Source of the DNA: Isoperla grammatica
Taxonomy: Eukaryota; Arthropoda; Insecta; Plecoptera; Perlodidae
DNA: 64,000 nt
Assembly (NCBI GenBank): GCA_945910005.1
Contig: OX246737.1
Coordinates: forward strand, 82,168,406-82,232,405
Direction: 5' to 3'
The notes under the pieces were generated by a model, which did no database searches, was not told where the DNA came from, and worked only from the letters and a program-made list of their open reading frames with translations. This document shows, piece after piece, positions 25,395-36,884 of this stretch. The translations under genes and the position numbers were made by a program. Numbering within the stretch: position 1 is the first letter of the stretch; the number at the start of each line of letters is the position of its first letter.

Positions 25395-25432
25395 AGTTGG
25401 TTACTACTGGAGTTCGAATCCAGAACATGCGA
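25395..25432 (+). other. Isolated T-arm-like sequence
   Basis: CTGGAGTTCGAATCCAG (about 25411-25427) forms a clean T-arm-like hairpin with box B. No matching A box was found upstream at tRNA distance. Confidence 0.3.
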
Positions 25433-25799
25433 TGCTAAGTGCGGGTCTCACTATTGGTGAGGATATCGCTAGCATTTTGGCCCGCTAGAGGGGCAAGGGG
25501 GAATTCAACATTGTTGGCCGTGTATTGGAGTAGAATATCCATATCTTCGGAACTAATAAAGCTATAAGGCGATTTTGGACTTTTTAGAATTCAGATTCAA
25601 CCTACCTAACATTGATTAGTAGTCCTTATAATTACATAATAATAATGCTGTTTTAATTAAAATCTGTGCAATTGACTTATTATTAAGATATTTAGAGCAA
25701 ATATCAATTCAGAAACGAAATATAACGTGTTGGCATAAAACGTAGAATATGGTATATTTTCAATTATCAAACTTGGAATTCAATTTAGAAAATAATTAA

Positions 25800-26202
25800 G
25801 GCTGTGTGTCGTCTATTCGGAGCAAATACGAACTCCATGTTTTTTTTTTTCTGCAACCTAGTCAATCGACCGGGCATATGAGGATATCCAAGGTATTCGG
25901 AATTTTATGCTCTTTATCCTCATCAACATTTTGTTTTTGTAAACCTAATAATGTGATCGTGAAAGTGCAAAAACTTTGATAAAGTGTTCTTCTGTGTTGT
26001 CCTCGGACACTTTGTCAAAGTTTTTGCACTTTCACGATTACATTATAAGGTTTACAAAAACAAAATGTTGATGAGGACAAAGAGCATAAAATTCTGAATA
26101 CCTTGGATATCCTCATATGTCCAGTCGATTGACTGGGTTGCAGAAACAAAAATAAATACAAAACATGGAGTTCGTATTTCCCCGAATAGACGACACACAG
26201 CC
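25800..26202. mobile_element. 403-bp hairpin MITE flanked by TTAA
   Basis: Two arms of about 190 bp are inverted copies of each other (for example GGCTGTGTGTCGTCTATTCGG at 25800 mirrored at 26202). The spacer is short, near 25990-26010. TTAA lies at both borders (25796-25799 and 26203-26206), which fits piggyBac or Kolobok-type integration. It lies inside the 6.6-kb element. Confidence 0.85.
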
Positions 26203-26406
26203 TTAATGACACTTGATTAAATTACCTGTTGTTCGAGTTTCTGATAATATATTGACAAAATGCCGAAAGTGGACAATTTCATTTGGTTCTTTTAGAATTG
26301 AATGCTTTTTGATTTTTTAAGATATCTCACACTCTTTTCAAACTATCACTGTCATTAGTTATTAAAAATTTCTTGTCAGACAACATTATTCTTGATAATT
26401 CAAATT

Positions 26407-27121
<715 letters not shown>

Positions 27122-27172
27122 TGGCCTGCACTAGTCAGGCGATGTTTTTGGAACGTAGTGGTTGGGACCGGT

Positions 27173-27588
27173 TTCGCGGACTAGAGCTTTCGCGGACTAG
27201 AGGTTTCGCGGACTAGAGTTTTCGCTTATTAGGCTATTCGCGTATTAGAACATTCGCTCAATAGACTATTCGCTAGTTTAATTCTTCGCTCGGTATATTT
27301 TTCGCGCAGTAGACTATTTGCGGACTAGAGTTTTCGCTGACTAGAGTTTTCGCGCATTAGATCATTCGCGCACTAAAGTATTCGCGGACTAGAAGATTCG
27401 CGCATTTAATTATTCGCTCAATATATTTTTCGCGGACTAGAGTTTTCGCGGACTAGAGTTTTCGCGGTCTAGAGTTTTCGCGGATTAGAGCATTCGCGCA
27501 TTAGACTATTCGCGGACTAGAGTTTTCGCGCACTAGAGCTTTCGCGCAATAGACGATTCGCGTACTTAAATTTTCGCTCAATAGATAT
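27173..27588 (+). repeat. Right terminal array of the 6.6-kb element, 16-bp period
   Basis: TTCGCG, TTCGCT or a close variant starts at 27173 and every 16 bp to 27573, 26 units. They are in the same orientation as the main left array. The last two units mirror the outermost units of the left end. Confidence 0.95.
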
Positions 27589-27593
27589 GTTCC

Positions 27594-27602
27594 CGGATTT
27601 TA
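27594..27602. other. Target-site duplication, right copy
   Basis: CGGATTTTA, the partner of 20965-20973 flanking the 6.6-kb element. Confidence 0.9.
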
Positions 27603-28086
27603 ACTGGGTCAGTACATATCTGCTCTTTGCCTACGTTTAACTTAAATGTTGTTTTCCAACTCGTCATCGCTGTCCGCAAAAAGTTTACTATCAATGGGTT
27701 TACTTTATAAATTTCCAGTATCTGTATTAGCCACGAATGTGGTGACGAATCATACGCTTTCTTGTAATCAATATAGTTAACGTCAATGTTTCTCTTCTTG
27801 TTGAAAGCTTGGGTCATTACAACAGAATCGATAATTAATTGTTCCTTACACCCTTGCGACAATTTACGACATCCCTTTTGTTCTTCAGCTAATATATTGT
27901 GTTCTCCGCAGTGCCTATACATTTTATTTGTTATGCACGATGTCAAGAGTTTGTATATAGTAGGTAAGCATGTAATTGGTCTATATTTACTTGGATTTTT
28001 GGTGTCATTATCTTTTGGTTTAAGAAATGTTATTCCTTCAGTAAAGAAATCTGGTAAATCCGTGTCTCCTAATATAAATTCATTAA
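27594..28086 (-). pseudogene. LINE B3 protein, part 1: RT fingers and palm motifs
   Basis: From 28086 downward: NEFILGDTDLPDFFTEGITF, LKPKDN, SKYRPITCLPTIYKLL (RT motif 1-2 region), EEQKGC, IDYKKAYDSSPHSWLI (motif A with catalytic Asp), and KTTFKLNV to DPVKIR at 27600. It continues after the 6.6-kb insertion as IRRGIFQGD at 20970. The segment itself is open, which shows that it was coding when the insertion happened or soon before. Confidence 0.9.
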
Positions 28087-28817
28087 AGGGGTTCTCACCC
28101 GCTACACCAAAAAAATATGTTTAACTAAGGCTGATTAGCTATGAAATTAGCGACTAAATGAAAAGAAATCGGGTTCACCATAACCCGGGAAAAATATCAA
28201 AAATAGTAATTTTCGAGCTAGGTCCCATCGGCGAAAATCTCCCATAAGAAATAGCATTGGGACGACCTGTATGCCTTGGGACCTTGGAGGATTCTGCTCC
28301 AAAAAAAAAATGATGTTATACTTTTCGCTGCGTCTTTCTTTTCTGCGTATTTCATATATTTTGGTTTTGTAATCAGAGCTTCCGTTCAGGTACAAAATAA
28401 AGATGTGTAATCGGGTGCTCCATTTCGTTTTGAGCGTTGCTGTGCGTTGCTGTGCACGTCGAGTCGGCGGGTGTCGACTGTCGAGTTGGTGTCAAGAAAG
28501 CCAAGCGAGAGAGAGAGAGAGAGAGAGAGAGTAGTATTGGGAGGGGAAATAGTCAACGCATGCACAATGAACGCGGTCTGCTATGCGGTGTCGAATGGAG
28601 TACACCAAGGCCGTCTATTTTTTTTAGATATATCGCTTCGAGTGCACTCGCACCAAAAGCCGGCTGACACCAACAGTCGCCGCGGCAGTTAACCAGAAAT
28701 TTCATTAATTAATAACAATTCACAGGTTTCAACTCACGATGTTTAATGGTTCATTATCGATTGGTGTGGTGCAGTAGATCATATGGTAAAAAATAAATCT
28801 AGCGGGTGAGAACCCCT
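28087..28817. mobile_element. 731-bp TTAA-flanked MITE (Kolobok/piggyBac-like) inside LINE B3
   Basis: There is a perfect 18-bp TIR, AGGGGTTCTCACCCGCTA, at 28087-28104 and inverted at 28800-28817. TTAA lies at both borders (28083-28086, 28818-28821). The LINE frame runs IAKCLNEFILGDT when the element and one TTAA are removed. It carries a (GA)n run at about 28505-28531 and no transposase. Confidence 0.9.
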
Positions 28818-28821
28818 TTAA

Positions 28822-28868
28822 GACATTTAGCAATCTGGGTGTGCATGTTTGAAAACTTCTTGTACCAA
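28822..28868 (-). pseudogene. LINE B3 protein, upstream scrap
   Basis: On the minus strand this reads FWYKKFSNMHTQIAKCL, which joins in frame to NEFILGDT at 28086 across the MITE. RLE-type LINE RTs typically have a W.KK..S.H pattern here. Upstream is cut off by (ATT)n. Confidence 0.85.
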
Positions 28869-29195
<327 letters not shown>

Positions 29196-29197
<2 letters not shown>

Positions 29198-29748
29198 TTA
29201 TTGTTGCAATACATACAAACTCGGTCAAAACCGGCATAAACATGTTGTACGGACACAAATGTCAAGTATTTCCATGTGTTTACCTTACTAAAATCTACTT
29301 AGAACTACTTTATATATCATTGTCTACATTATTTTTTCCAAACCGAACTGTGGATGCTATGTACGGTCGTGGCCGGTTTGTACTCATCCCAGCATTCGCT
29401 CTTTGTACGGTGGAAACCACGAAAACCACCATCGGGATGGAGAACTTCTTGAAGTCTTCATTCTTCTTAGTTCAAAAATTTTCGCACTATCCTACACGTG
29501 TTCAAAATAATTGCTTTTTGCATCTCAATGTATATGTTCGGTTGGAGACCAATTAGTTTAATACTGTCATGGAGTTTACGTGGAACAATGCCATTTGCTG
29601 ATATAATTAACGGTATAACAGTTACATTATTCTGCTTCCACAACCTTTTTATTTCAATAGATAATTCCTTATATCTGTTTATCTTTTCCCGACAAGTTGT
29701 TTCTACATTGTGGCATAAAGGGACGGCAACATCAATTTAAATCGTTTC
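29196..29748 (-). mobile_element. 5'-truncated RLE-type LINE (family B, copy B4)
   Basis: It is nearly identical to the 3' end of B3 (19051-19620). It begins at the same TTATTGTTGCAATACATAC junction and ends inside the endonuclease region at ATCGTTTCTT, where a short (ATT)n starts (29749-29775). Confidence 0.85.
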
Positions 29749-29775
29749 TTATTATTATTATTATTACTCATTATT

Positions 29776-31944
29776 AGTATATAAATATAAAGGAGCATGG
29801 AATTATGTGTCTTAATTTAAATGTATTTAGTGAAAACTCAGATGTTCTGCACGTTTCAAATTAGAAATATACACAAGAATTCTTAATAAGGCTAATAAAA
29901 TTACAATTCCAACTACGAGAAGCATTTTCCTCATAAGGGAGTGACCACAAAAAGCTAGAAATGTAAAAACTAGGAGAATTTTCACTATCTAAATAGCGTA
30001 ACCCCCTTTTCAACGTGATAAAGATTTTGTGCCACGTTCTTTTAGTACTGCTATGTTCTAATAATTATTGATGTCCCCTGGGGAAAATTTGTCATCGTTA
30101 TTAAGTGAGGTCAACACATATTACAGATTTATTGCTGTGTTCGTTGCCAGGGCAGCTATAAGCGAACCTCTTAATGGCACCAATTAGTCATTGTGATTTA
30201 AAAACCTCGTGTGCCTCATTTGTGAGCCACCAGCTAAAGAAGCGACTACAAGAATGTGCACTTATGTAACTACTCTGTCCCGCAGTAGACCATTAATACT
30301 TTGTATAAAAAAAAATTGGTATAATGTTTATATTATAAAATATAGGAGAACCTATTTCCATGATCATTGGGCAGAAAACCCATTCCCACGATCCGATCGA
30401 AACCTTACCTATCCTAACTCAGAGTTAACAATGCCAGTCGAATTGGTTCCCTCCTCGTGGTAACCGTTGGCCGCAAAGAGGGCTCTCGACCATCACTTTT
30501 ACTCACTCTTTGTACCATTTCATTATCTTCTTCACCACTTTTTTTTTTCATATTTTACTGCTTTCATCGAATTTTTCTACAAACAACCCTCTTAGTGATC
30601 CAAACGCCCACAATTCCACCACCCCTTCCCCTCAAAAAAGTTTCATCTTTGTTGAACGTTCCCCCCCCCCCCCCCCCCCCCCCGATGACGACCCCCGCAA
30701 TGCGTGATGGAGTTGATTTGGTACTTATTTGGATTCGGCAGCACTTGGGCTTAGGCACAGATTACGCCAGTTGTATGGCCAAAACTCATGCAGGAGGTCC
30801 CTCTAGGCACCGTCCAAGGGCCGGGGTCCGACTGCACTGATAGGAGACCGATTGCGCCTGTGTCCCCTCCGGACGTGAAATTAATACTTTCCTACATACT
30901 TCCCGATGCACGTATAAATCGTTAAGTGGCTCTACTTCATGAATGGTGTATGTTATCATATCTAGCTGCCCCATCAAATAGACCCTGTTGCGTTTACAAT
31001 GCCTTATGTGGTAGAACCAACACGGGTTACTTGAGTCTGTCATTCGTCCCCAACTCATCATGGCTTCTAGCAGAAACAACGCCCCTAGGAACCCCCCTCC
31101 CCCTTCAATCTCAAACACCCCCGTTACAAAGAGAAACAAACGTCCTTGATCTTTGGTCGATATCCCGATCACGCTAGACACTGTGCTCAAATCATTCACG
31201 ACTTTTCAATTACAGCCACGATTTTTCGTAAGTAAACGAGAAAATGAAAAATCATTCTTAACAATGTCACTCTTTGTTTTTGTCAAAGCTCTTCAATGCA
31301 TTTCAGGCACCATGAAAAGTGCTAGAAAACTGCAAAATGGCACTATTGTATAGCATTTAGTTATAGAATTTATTTAATCAATAGTATTTGACGAAACTCA
31401 AATTAATGTACATTGATAATGGTTAATAAACTTGATTTGATTTATTTTTCACTTTACGAAACGGAGCTGTAAACAGCTCTCTGAAAGGCATTGAATGGTC
31501 ACAAAAGGTGTCTAGTCTTGTGTCAAAACGTCACTAGCGGGTGACGACTGGAAGGGAGGGGTTTTACTGATTGTCGACACCACCCCGGTCAGGTGTCTGC
31601 TTTATTGTAACGAAACACGGTGGCTAAGCGAACTAACAAGTTTTAACTTTAACGATAAAGTAATGTTCACTTCAAAAATGTGTACACAAGAGAATGGCAA
31701 GATCAACGAATTAGTGTTGATTGGCATGTGGAAAATTCAATACGATAGGTCGAGCAATAAACGGTCCACCCCCGCAATGCTGAGTAGGTTGATGCGGCTA
31801 TTTGCCGCTCCATTTTCCTAGGTGGAAAATACTTGAGTGAAAACTGTTTCAGATAAACAGTCCAAATTACTATATTCGCGTTTAAACTCAAAGTGGCTGA
31901 CCTCTGGTGAGAGAATCTGGCATCAACTCACAACTCAGTGCGGA
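29776..31944. other. Non-coding DNA, nothing firm recognised
   Basis: It includes a C homopolymer at 30661-30682. Short open frames on both strands at 30450-31200 have no motif I recognise and use proline/serine-rich low-complexity sequence. Confidence 0.4.
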
Positions 31945-32070
31945 TAGCTCACCGCGTTAGCTGTTTTGTAGCGTATGAGCAAGTTGTTTTCGTTTTGATT
32001 TCGTTGTGTTGTTCATTGTTCTGGTTGGGTTTTCAATGCAGAAGGTCGAAAGTCCGATTCCCGGCTCAGC
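31945..32070 (+). other. tRNA-like sequence with long middle
   Basis: GCGGATAGCTCACCGCGTTAG resembles box A, and AAGTCCGATTCCCGGC resembles box B, but they are about 100 bp apart, too far for an ordinary tRNA. It is probably SINE-like or a decayed pseudo-tRNA. Confidence 0.3.
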
Positions 32071-32824
32071 ATGGTATTTTTTTTTTTAACTTTGGAAAAT
32101 TACTTTAATCTATCTATATAGTGGTGTAGATGCAAATGGTGACTTGCGCAGCCGTCATAGCAACAACCCACAATATTAAGATAATGCAGTAGATATCCCC
32201 CACTGAAAATCAGTTCTTGTAAATGAGTCGGTAGAAAATAAGTACAGATTGAATTTTGGCTTACGATGAGGAGGAGGTGGGGGGGGGGGGGGGGGGGGGG
32301 AGTGAGGGCTTCCCGAAATGGGAGCTGCAGTTATTATTTGTGATTGTTTGTTCGAAGACATTAAAAATGAAATAAAAACGTAAAATTGACCGTTGTAATA
32401 GGCTAACATGGTAATATTACACAAGTTACAACATTCAAATAATTATTCTCTAGCATTTGGAGGAGGGGGGGGGGGGGGGGGAACTTCAGCTGGATATATA
32501 TAATTATAAATAATATAATATTATTATCATTTCGTGTCTACCCTTACTGTTACGATTTCAATAATGCTCATTAAGAGACACTATTTTGTTTGCACATTTA
32601 AGTTTATACTCATAGTCGACTCATTAAACACCTGCCCGCACTGTTTCAAGGGATTTTTTTTATTTTGAAAGGGGTAGAACCAACGGTCAAGTAGTCGTCT
32701 ATTAATAAGGGCCTAAATGTGCAATACAAAATACAAATACTTGCCAATGTTAAATGGACATCACAAACTTGATGTTCGCCTATTTACTACATTCAGCAGA
32801 GTACTCATACTATTAACATCCTTA
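32071..32824. other. Non-coding DNA with G homopolymers
   Basis: G runs lie at about 32279-32300 and 32466-32481. No gene was recognised. Confidence 0.4.
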
Positions 32825-32828
32825 AACC

Positions 32829-33360
32829 TGTGCTGTCTCACAGGCTCTCTTGATACATTGTTTTACCGTTCACATCTAGAGGGCAGTGTGCTTTTAAAAG
32901 ATCTGTGGTGTGTGTGGGTATACTGTTGAGATCAAGAGGGCAGTGTATGTGAAAAGATGTTTGGTTTGTGTTATTTGGAGAGGAGATTGGTTGCTAGGGG
33001 AACGGGAGTGGATCTACGGATTCCAAGAGAATAGGATCTTCGTGATTTGTGCTTTTCGTTTTTGCAGTGGATAAGTGTTAATTCATAATTAAAACCAGTA
33101 ATCTTTCTACTACAAAGTATTTCTGTTAATTTACATTCGTGTATTTACCTGGATGAGAGTGTGACAACAACGGGATTGGATCTACGGAGTCCAAGGGAAT
33201 CAGGTCTACGTGATTTGTGCCGTTTCGTTCTTGCTGTGTATTAATGGTTATTCTTAATTAAAACCAGTACTTTGTCTACTTCAAAGTGTTTATGTAATTA
33301 ACATCCGTGTATTTACACTTGCCACCTCCCATCGTACTTAGCCAGAATCGGAGTGTGACA
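32829..33360 (+). repeat. 5' LTR, 532 bp
   Basis: It is identical to the 3' LTR except for about five substitutions and the MITE. It contains an internal tandem duplication: about 33005-33170 and 33172-33360 share GGATCTACGGA, TTAAAACCAGTA, GTGTATTTAC and a final GAGTGTGACAAC-type end. Confidence 0.9.
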
Positions 33361-33580
33361 ACTGGAGCCCGACGTTTCATTACCTTCACCGCGGACATAC
33401 GTGTACTGCGAGGCGTGAGTGACTTTACATAGTGTTGTTGTGTATTTTGATTCAGTATAAGTGCCAGTTTTTGCGTTTGTTTGCGATTTTGCATACCGAT
33501 TTTTGCGTTTGTTCACGAAGATATAGTGAAAGAACAATTTAGTGAGGCCTAAGACACGGGCCCAATCTGTGGTCGAGGAC

Positions 33581-34801
33581 ATGCAAGATGCAGATCATGT
33601 ACCGCCTATTGACAGATTGGAAACTGTTCTGGCGGGTTTCGGAGCCTTGCTCGGCACTATCTCGGTCCGCCTAACCGCTCTCGAGGTGTCGATGCCTCGC
33701 GCGACGTCGTCGGGCGCCGAGACGCATCCGTGTGCCAGTGGGCTGGAGCAGCGCCCGCTGTCTCACGCGTTCAGCCGACCGCCCATTGCGGTCCGCTTCC
33801 GAGACGACGACACGGTGCACCCCATGGAGTTTCTCAACGCCTTGGAGGTGTACTTTACACAATCACGGATACCATCGGGTGAGTGGTTACAATTAACCAT
33901 CGCGCAAATGGATGGTATGCCTGCTGACTGGGGGCATGCGTTTCAAGACACGTGGTCGAGTTGGGATGACTTCAAGTCAGCATTCGTCGACGTTTTCTTG
34001 TCAGAGAACAAGCAGGAGAAGCTGACTGATGAGCTCCACACCAAAGTTTATAACCGTGCGACCCACAAATCAATGGCAGAGTTCTTTGTATCATGGATGC
34101 GAAAGATCAAGCATCCATCACCGCCCATTCCACCACGATCGTTCATCAGGCGGATGTCTCATTTTTTCCCGGCAAACGTGGAAAACGTTTTGGTGGCTGC
34201 AAGGGTGTCAACGTCCGCGGACATGCTCACTATTCTGCGGGATATGGACGACGCTGCTGCAAGACGGCAACAACGTGGAGGAGTCGCGTACCAAGGGGTG
34301 TCTCGTACTCAACATGTCAGGGATGATGACAATCGCTACACGACACCGGGAGGACCGATGGGTCGGCCCAACCATCAATGGAGGGAGCCATCTGGACATG
34401 GCAACAACGACCAGTGGCGTGATCGGCCGGTAGCTCGCGAGAATCAACGCCCGCGCATCAACCAGATCGGGATGGTGCAAGATGGCGCGGGTGGCGCGTC
34501 GTCGCTCGAGGCGTTCGTGGAAGATGGGTCCAGACGACAATCAGGGAAACGAACAATAGCTGCACAAGCGCCTTCATTGTTGCCAGCTGTAGTGTCGTCA
34601 TCGAAGGTAGCGCTAGATCTCGTCACGGCGAACATCCGATCTATTGGTGTAGTGAAGATGTGTCCGGTGAGTGACTTAGTGAAAGACGACGACGGCCCCA
34701 CCGGGGGTAGTAACAATAAAATTGCTAGAGCGCCGCGCGTGCGAGCGACGGTAGGTGGACGGGACAATGTACATGTGTTGCTCGACACCGGTAGTGATTA
34801 A
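33581..34801 (+). CDS. Retrotransposon gag with start of protease
   Basis: From the ATG at 33581 (frame open from about 33542) the protein has about 406 residues. It has a coiled N-terminal part, then a gag capsid-like core around AVRFRDDDTVHPMEFLNAL, GEWLQLTIAQMD, WSSWDDFKSAF and SMAEFFVSWMRKI, and an Arg/Gln-rich tail. I see no CCHC knuckle. The last residues, HVLLDTGSD, are the active-site motif of the aspartic protease, and the frame then meets TAA at 34799-34801. The upstream frame is intact over 1.2 kb. It assembles particles in relatives; here it lacks the partner enzymes. Confidence 0.85.
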   Translation: MQDADHVPPIDRLETVLAGFGALLGTISVRLTALEVSMPRATSSGAETHPCASGLEQRPLSHAFSRPPIAVRFRDDDTVHPMEFLNALEVYFTQSRIPSGEWLQLTIAQMDGMPADWGHAFQDTWSSWDDFKSAFVDVFLSENKQEKLTDELHTKVYNRATHKSMAEFFVSWMRKIKHPSPPIPPRSFIRRMSHFFPANVENVLVAARVSTSADMLTILRDMDDAAARRQQRGGVAYQGVSRTQHVRDDDNRYTTPGGPMGRPNHQWREPSGHGNNDQWRDRPVARENQRPRINQIGMVQDGAGGASSLEAFVEDGSRRQSGKRTIAAQAPSLLPAVVSSSKVALDLVTANIRSIGVVKMCPVSDLVKDDDGPTGGSNNKIARAPRVRATVGGRDNVHVLLDTGSD

Positions 34802-35155
34802 ACTTGTATGTCTGAATGTTTTTATAATGAACTGACAGCTGTCATCCCGAATATACCTCTGCTACCTGTGCAGGGCATGACTGTTGACGGGGCGTTTGGT
34901 GCAGGGAATAGTCAAAAGCTAAAGTTTCAAACGTTTGTTTCACTTAAACTAGGTACATTCGTTAGTGACGTAGTGATGTTCATATTTCCTAACTTATCAT
35001 GTGAGGTAATACTTGGTGCGGACTGGTTTGACCAACAGCGTGCGGTTATTAATTTTAAGACTCATACGTTACATCTGGGGATGTGGTTGTACCGTTGGTT
35101 AGTGATGTTGATGACACGGACACTGTACGTGCAACGTGTGTTTCCATTAAGATAG
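34802..35155 (+). pseudogene. Retroviral-type protease remainder, same frame after the stop
   Basis: Directly after TAA the same frame continues TCMSECFYNEL, PVQGMTVDGAFG, VMFIFPNLSCEVILGADWF (the ILGADWF flap/C-terminal protease signature) and NFKTHTLHL. It then runs out at 35155 with unrelated residues. A single TAA between D-T-G-S-D and the rest could be a mutation or a readthrough stop as in some retroelements. The sequence cannot decide this. Confidence 0.75.
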
Positions 35156-35228
35156 ACAACTGGACAAACCGGACAAACTGTGACAAACGGACTGTCCGTT
35201 GCCTATGGAGGACGTAAACCGGATCAAA

Positions 35229-35342
35229 ATGTTTTTCTTAATCTACGAAGGTCCATACAGGGTGGACACTGTGGTCGGCCCTAACGTGTATAAATTAATG
35301 GGTGGCATTGTCAACTTGAAAAGATACCACCAGGCGGTATGA
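35229..35342 (+). pseudogene. Integrase C-terminal stub
   Basis: MFFLIYEGPYRVDTVVGPNV and VNLKRYHQAV-stop match the C-terminal tail of gypsy-type integrases (YEGPYRV, VGPNVYKL). Together with the protease end at about 35155 this marks an internal deletion of all of RT, RNase H and most of integrase. Confidence 0.75.
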
Positions 35343-35510
35343 AAACTAGCTGACATGCATGTGTGTTTTATTATTGATTCTTTATCTATCTAGAGTACGT
35401 GACCAGTTGGGTCTGAGTGATTAATGTTTTGACTTATTGTGACAGCACTCATGTGTGAAAATTATGATAAATAGACACAAGGTCATTTATCTATCATTTT
35501 GGGGGGGCTA

Positions 35511-36217
35511 TGTGCTGTCTTACAGGCTCTCTTGATACATTGTTTTACTGTTCACATCTAGAGGGCAGTGTGCTTTTAAAAGATCTGTGGTGTGTGTGGG
35601 TTAGACAGGCTTTACACGGTTCAATACTTTCGTCAAACTTATTGAATTCAAGGACAAAAAAGCATCAATTAATAGAAGCTATATTGTTGCAGTTTTTACC
35701 AAACTGTCTTTGATTCGCTTTTGTTCTTGAATTCAATAAGTTTGACGAAAGTATTGAGTCGTGTAATGTCGGCATTATACTGTTGAGATCAAGAGGGCAG
35801 TGTATGTGAAAAGATGTTTGGTTTGTGTTATTTGGAGAGGAGATTGGTTGCTAGGGGAACGGGAGTGGATCTACGGATTCCAAGAGAATAGGATCTTCGT
35901 GATTTGTGCTTTTCGTTTTTGCAGTGGATAAGTGTTAATTCATAATTAAAACCAGTAATCTTTCTACTACAAAGTATTTCTGTTAATTTACATTCGTGTA
36001 TTTACCTGGATGAGAGTGTGACAACAACGGGATTGGATCTACGGAGTCCAAGGGAATCAGGTCTACGTGATTTGTGCCGTTTCGTTCTTGCTGTGTATTA
36101 ATGGTTATTCTTAATTAAAACCAGTACTTTATCTACTTCAAAGTGTTTATGTAATTTACATCCGTGTATTTACACTTGCCACCTCCCATCGTACTTAGCC
36201 AGGATCGGAGTGTGACA
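35511..36217 (+). repeat. 3' LTR, enlarged by a 171-bp MITE
   Basis: It matches the 5' LTR throughout except for an insertion at 35604-35774. Without the insertion and one TTA it is 533 bp, against 532 bp for the 5' LTR. Confidence 0.9.
35604..35774. mobile_element. 171-bp hairpin MITE in the 3' LTR
   Basis: The arms are inverted over about 58 bp (TTTACACGGTTCAATACTTT... against the mirrored ATTACACGACTCAATACTTT). TTA lies at both edges (35601-35603, 35775-35777). The 5' LTR reads GGGTATACTG at the same point and so provides an empty site. Confidence 0.85.
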
Positions 36218-36221
36218 AACC

Positions 36222-36849
36222 CTGTCTCTTTCCCTTCAACTGTCCCACTTAAAATCTCCCATTTGGCCCTGCCCTCCTATGCTGGACTCCCCGTTTGATG
36301 ACCTCCGCGATCTATCTAATTCGGAAGATGTCATATGACTTCAGCTGACGAGTACGTCGTTAAGCAACAAATAATCAATTAACCCTCACTAACAAAATAA
36401 TATGAATCAAATGTTGACTATGGGAGCCCGCTCCCTATCTCCCCAGCCCCCTCCCTATCTCCCCACTACATAGAACATGAAACGACCGCTGCGAAGTTGT
36501 CAATTGCCTGATAATTATCACAACTCCCTCACCCCCAACATTTATTCCTTACTACAGTTGCTGATTGAATTCAGCGACCCAGCGAGTCTCAATCAGTTCT
36601 TCGAATTGTCTGAGACAAAAGCCAATATTCCATAAGATTGTTGGCTTTTTAAACCTCAGTTCCCTTGATAAATGGATGCTGGATGTGTCTTATATGTTTC
36701 ATAATGTGATATATCCAGATACAACATAGTACACACATTTTATTAGCACCTAAAACGGACGATTTTGTAACCTACGCCCTATGTTTACGTTGAACGTATC
36801 CGCACTTGAGCGTCCATATTGGAGTCGAATGCAGCGCTCCTGGTGAGAC
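36222..36849. other. Non-coding DNA
   Basis: Includes a short duplicated CCCTCCCTATCTCCCCA pair near 36430-36465. Nothing else was recognised. Confidence 0.4.
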
Positions 36850-36884
36850 CTTTAACCGCCTATAAGAAGTAACTGTCCTCACAT

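Larger units (their letters stand above)
32829..36217 (+). mobile_element. Young, internally deleted Ty3/gypsy-type LTR retrotransposon
   Basis: LTRs lie at 32829-33360 and 35511-36217 (the latter enlarged by a MITE). Both begin TGTGCTGTCT and end GAGTGTGACA. AACC flanks the element (32825-32828 and 36218-36221) as a likely 4-bp target duplication. A primer-binding-site-like TGGAGCCCGACG follows the 5' LTR, and a G-rich polypurine run (TTTTGGGGGGGC) precedes the 3' LTR. Inside are gag, part of protease and the last 37 residues of integrase. RT, RNase H and most of integrase are gone. I saw about five LTR substitutions, so insertion is recent. Confidence 0.9.

Noticed and set aside
30457..31199. 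127-aa and 137-aa frames on opposite strands
   Set aside because: They are low-complexity, overlap a poly-C run, and have no recognised domain or splice context. They are not enough to call a gene.
32281..32300. G/C homopolymers (also 30661, 32466, 60840) as G-quadruplex regulators
   Set aside because: They are simple homopolymer runs away from any gene I can identify, so a regulatory claim would be unsupported.
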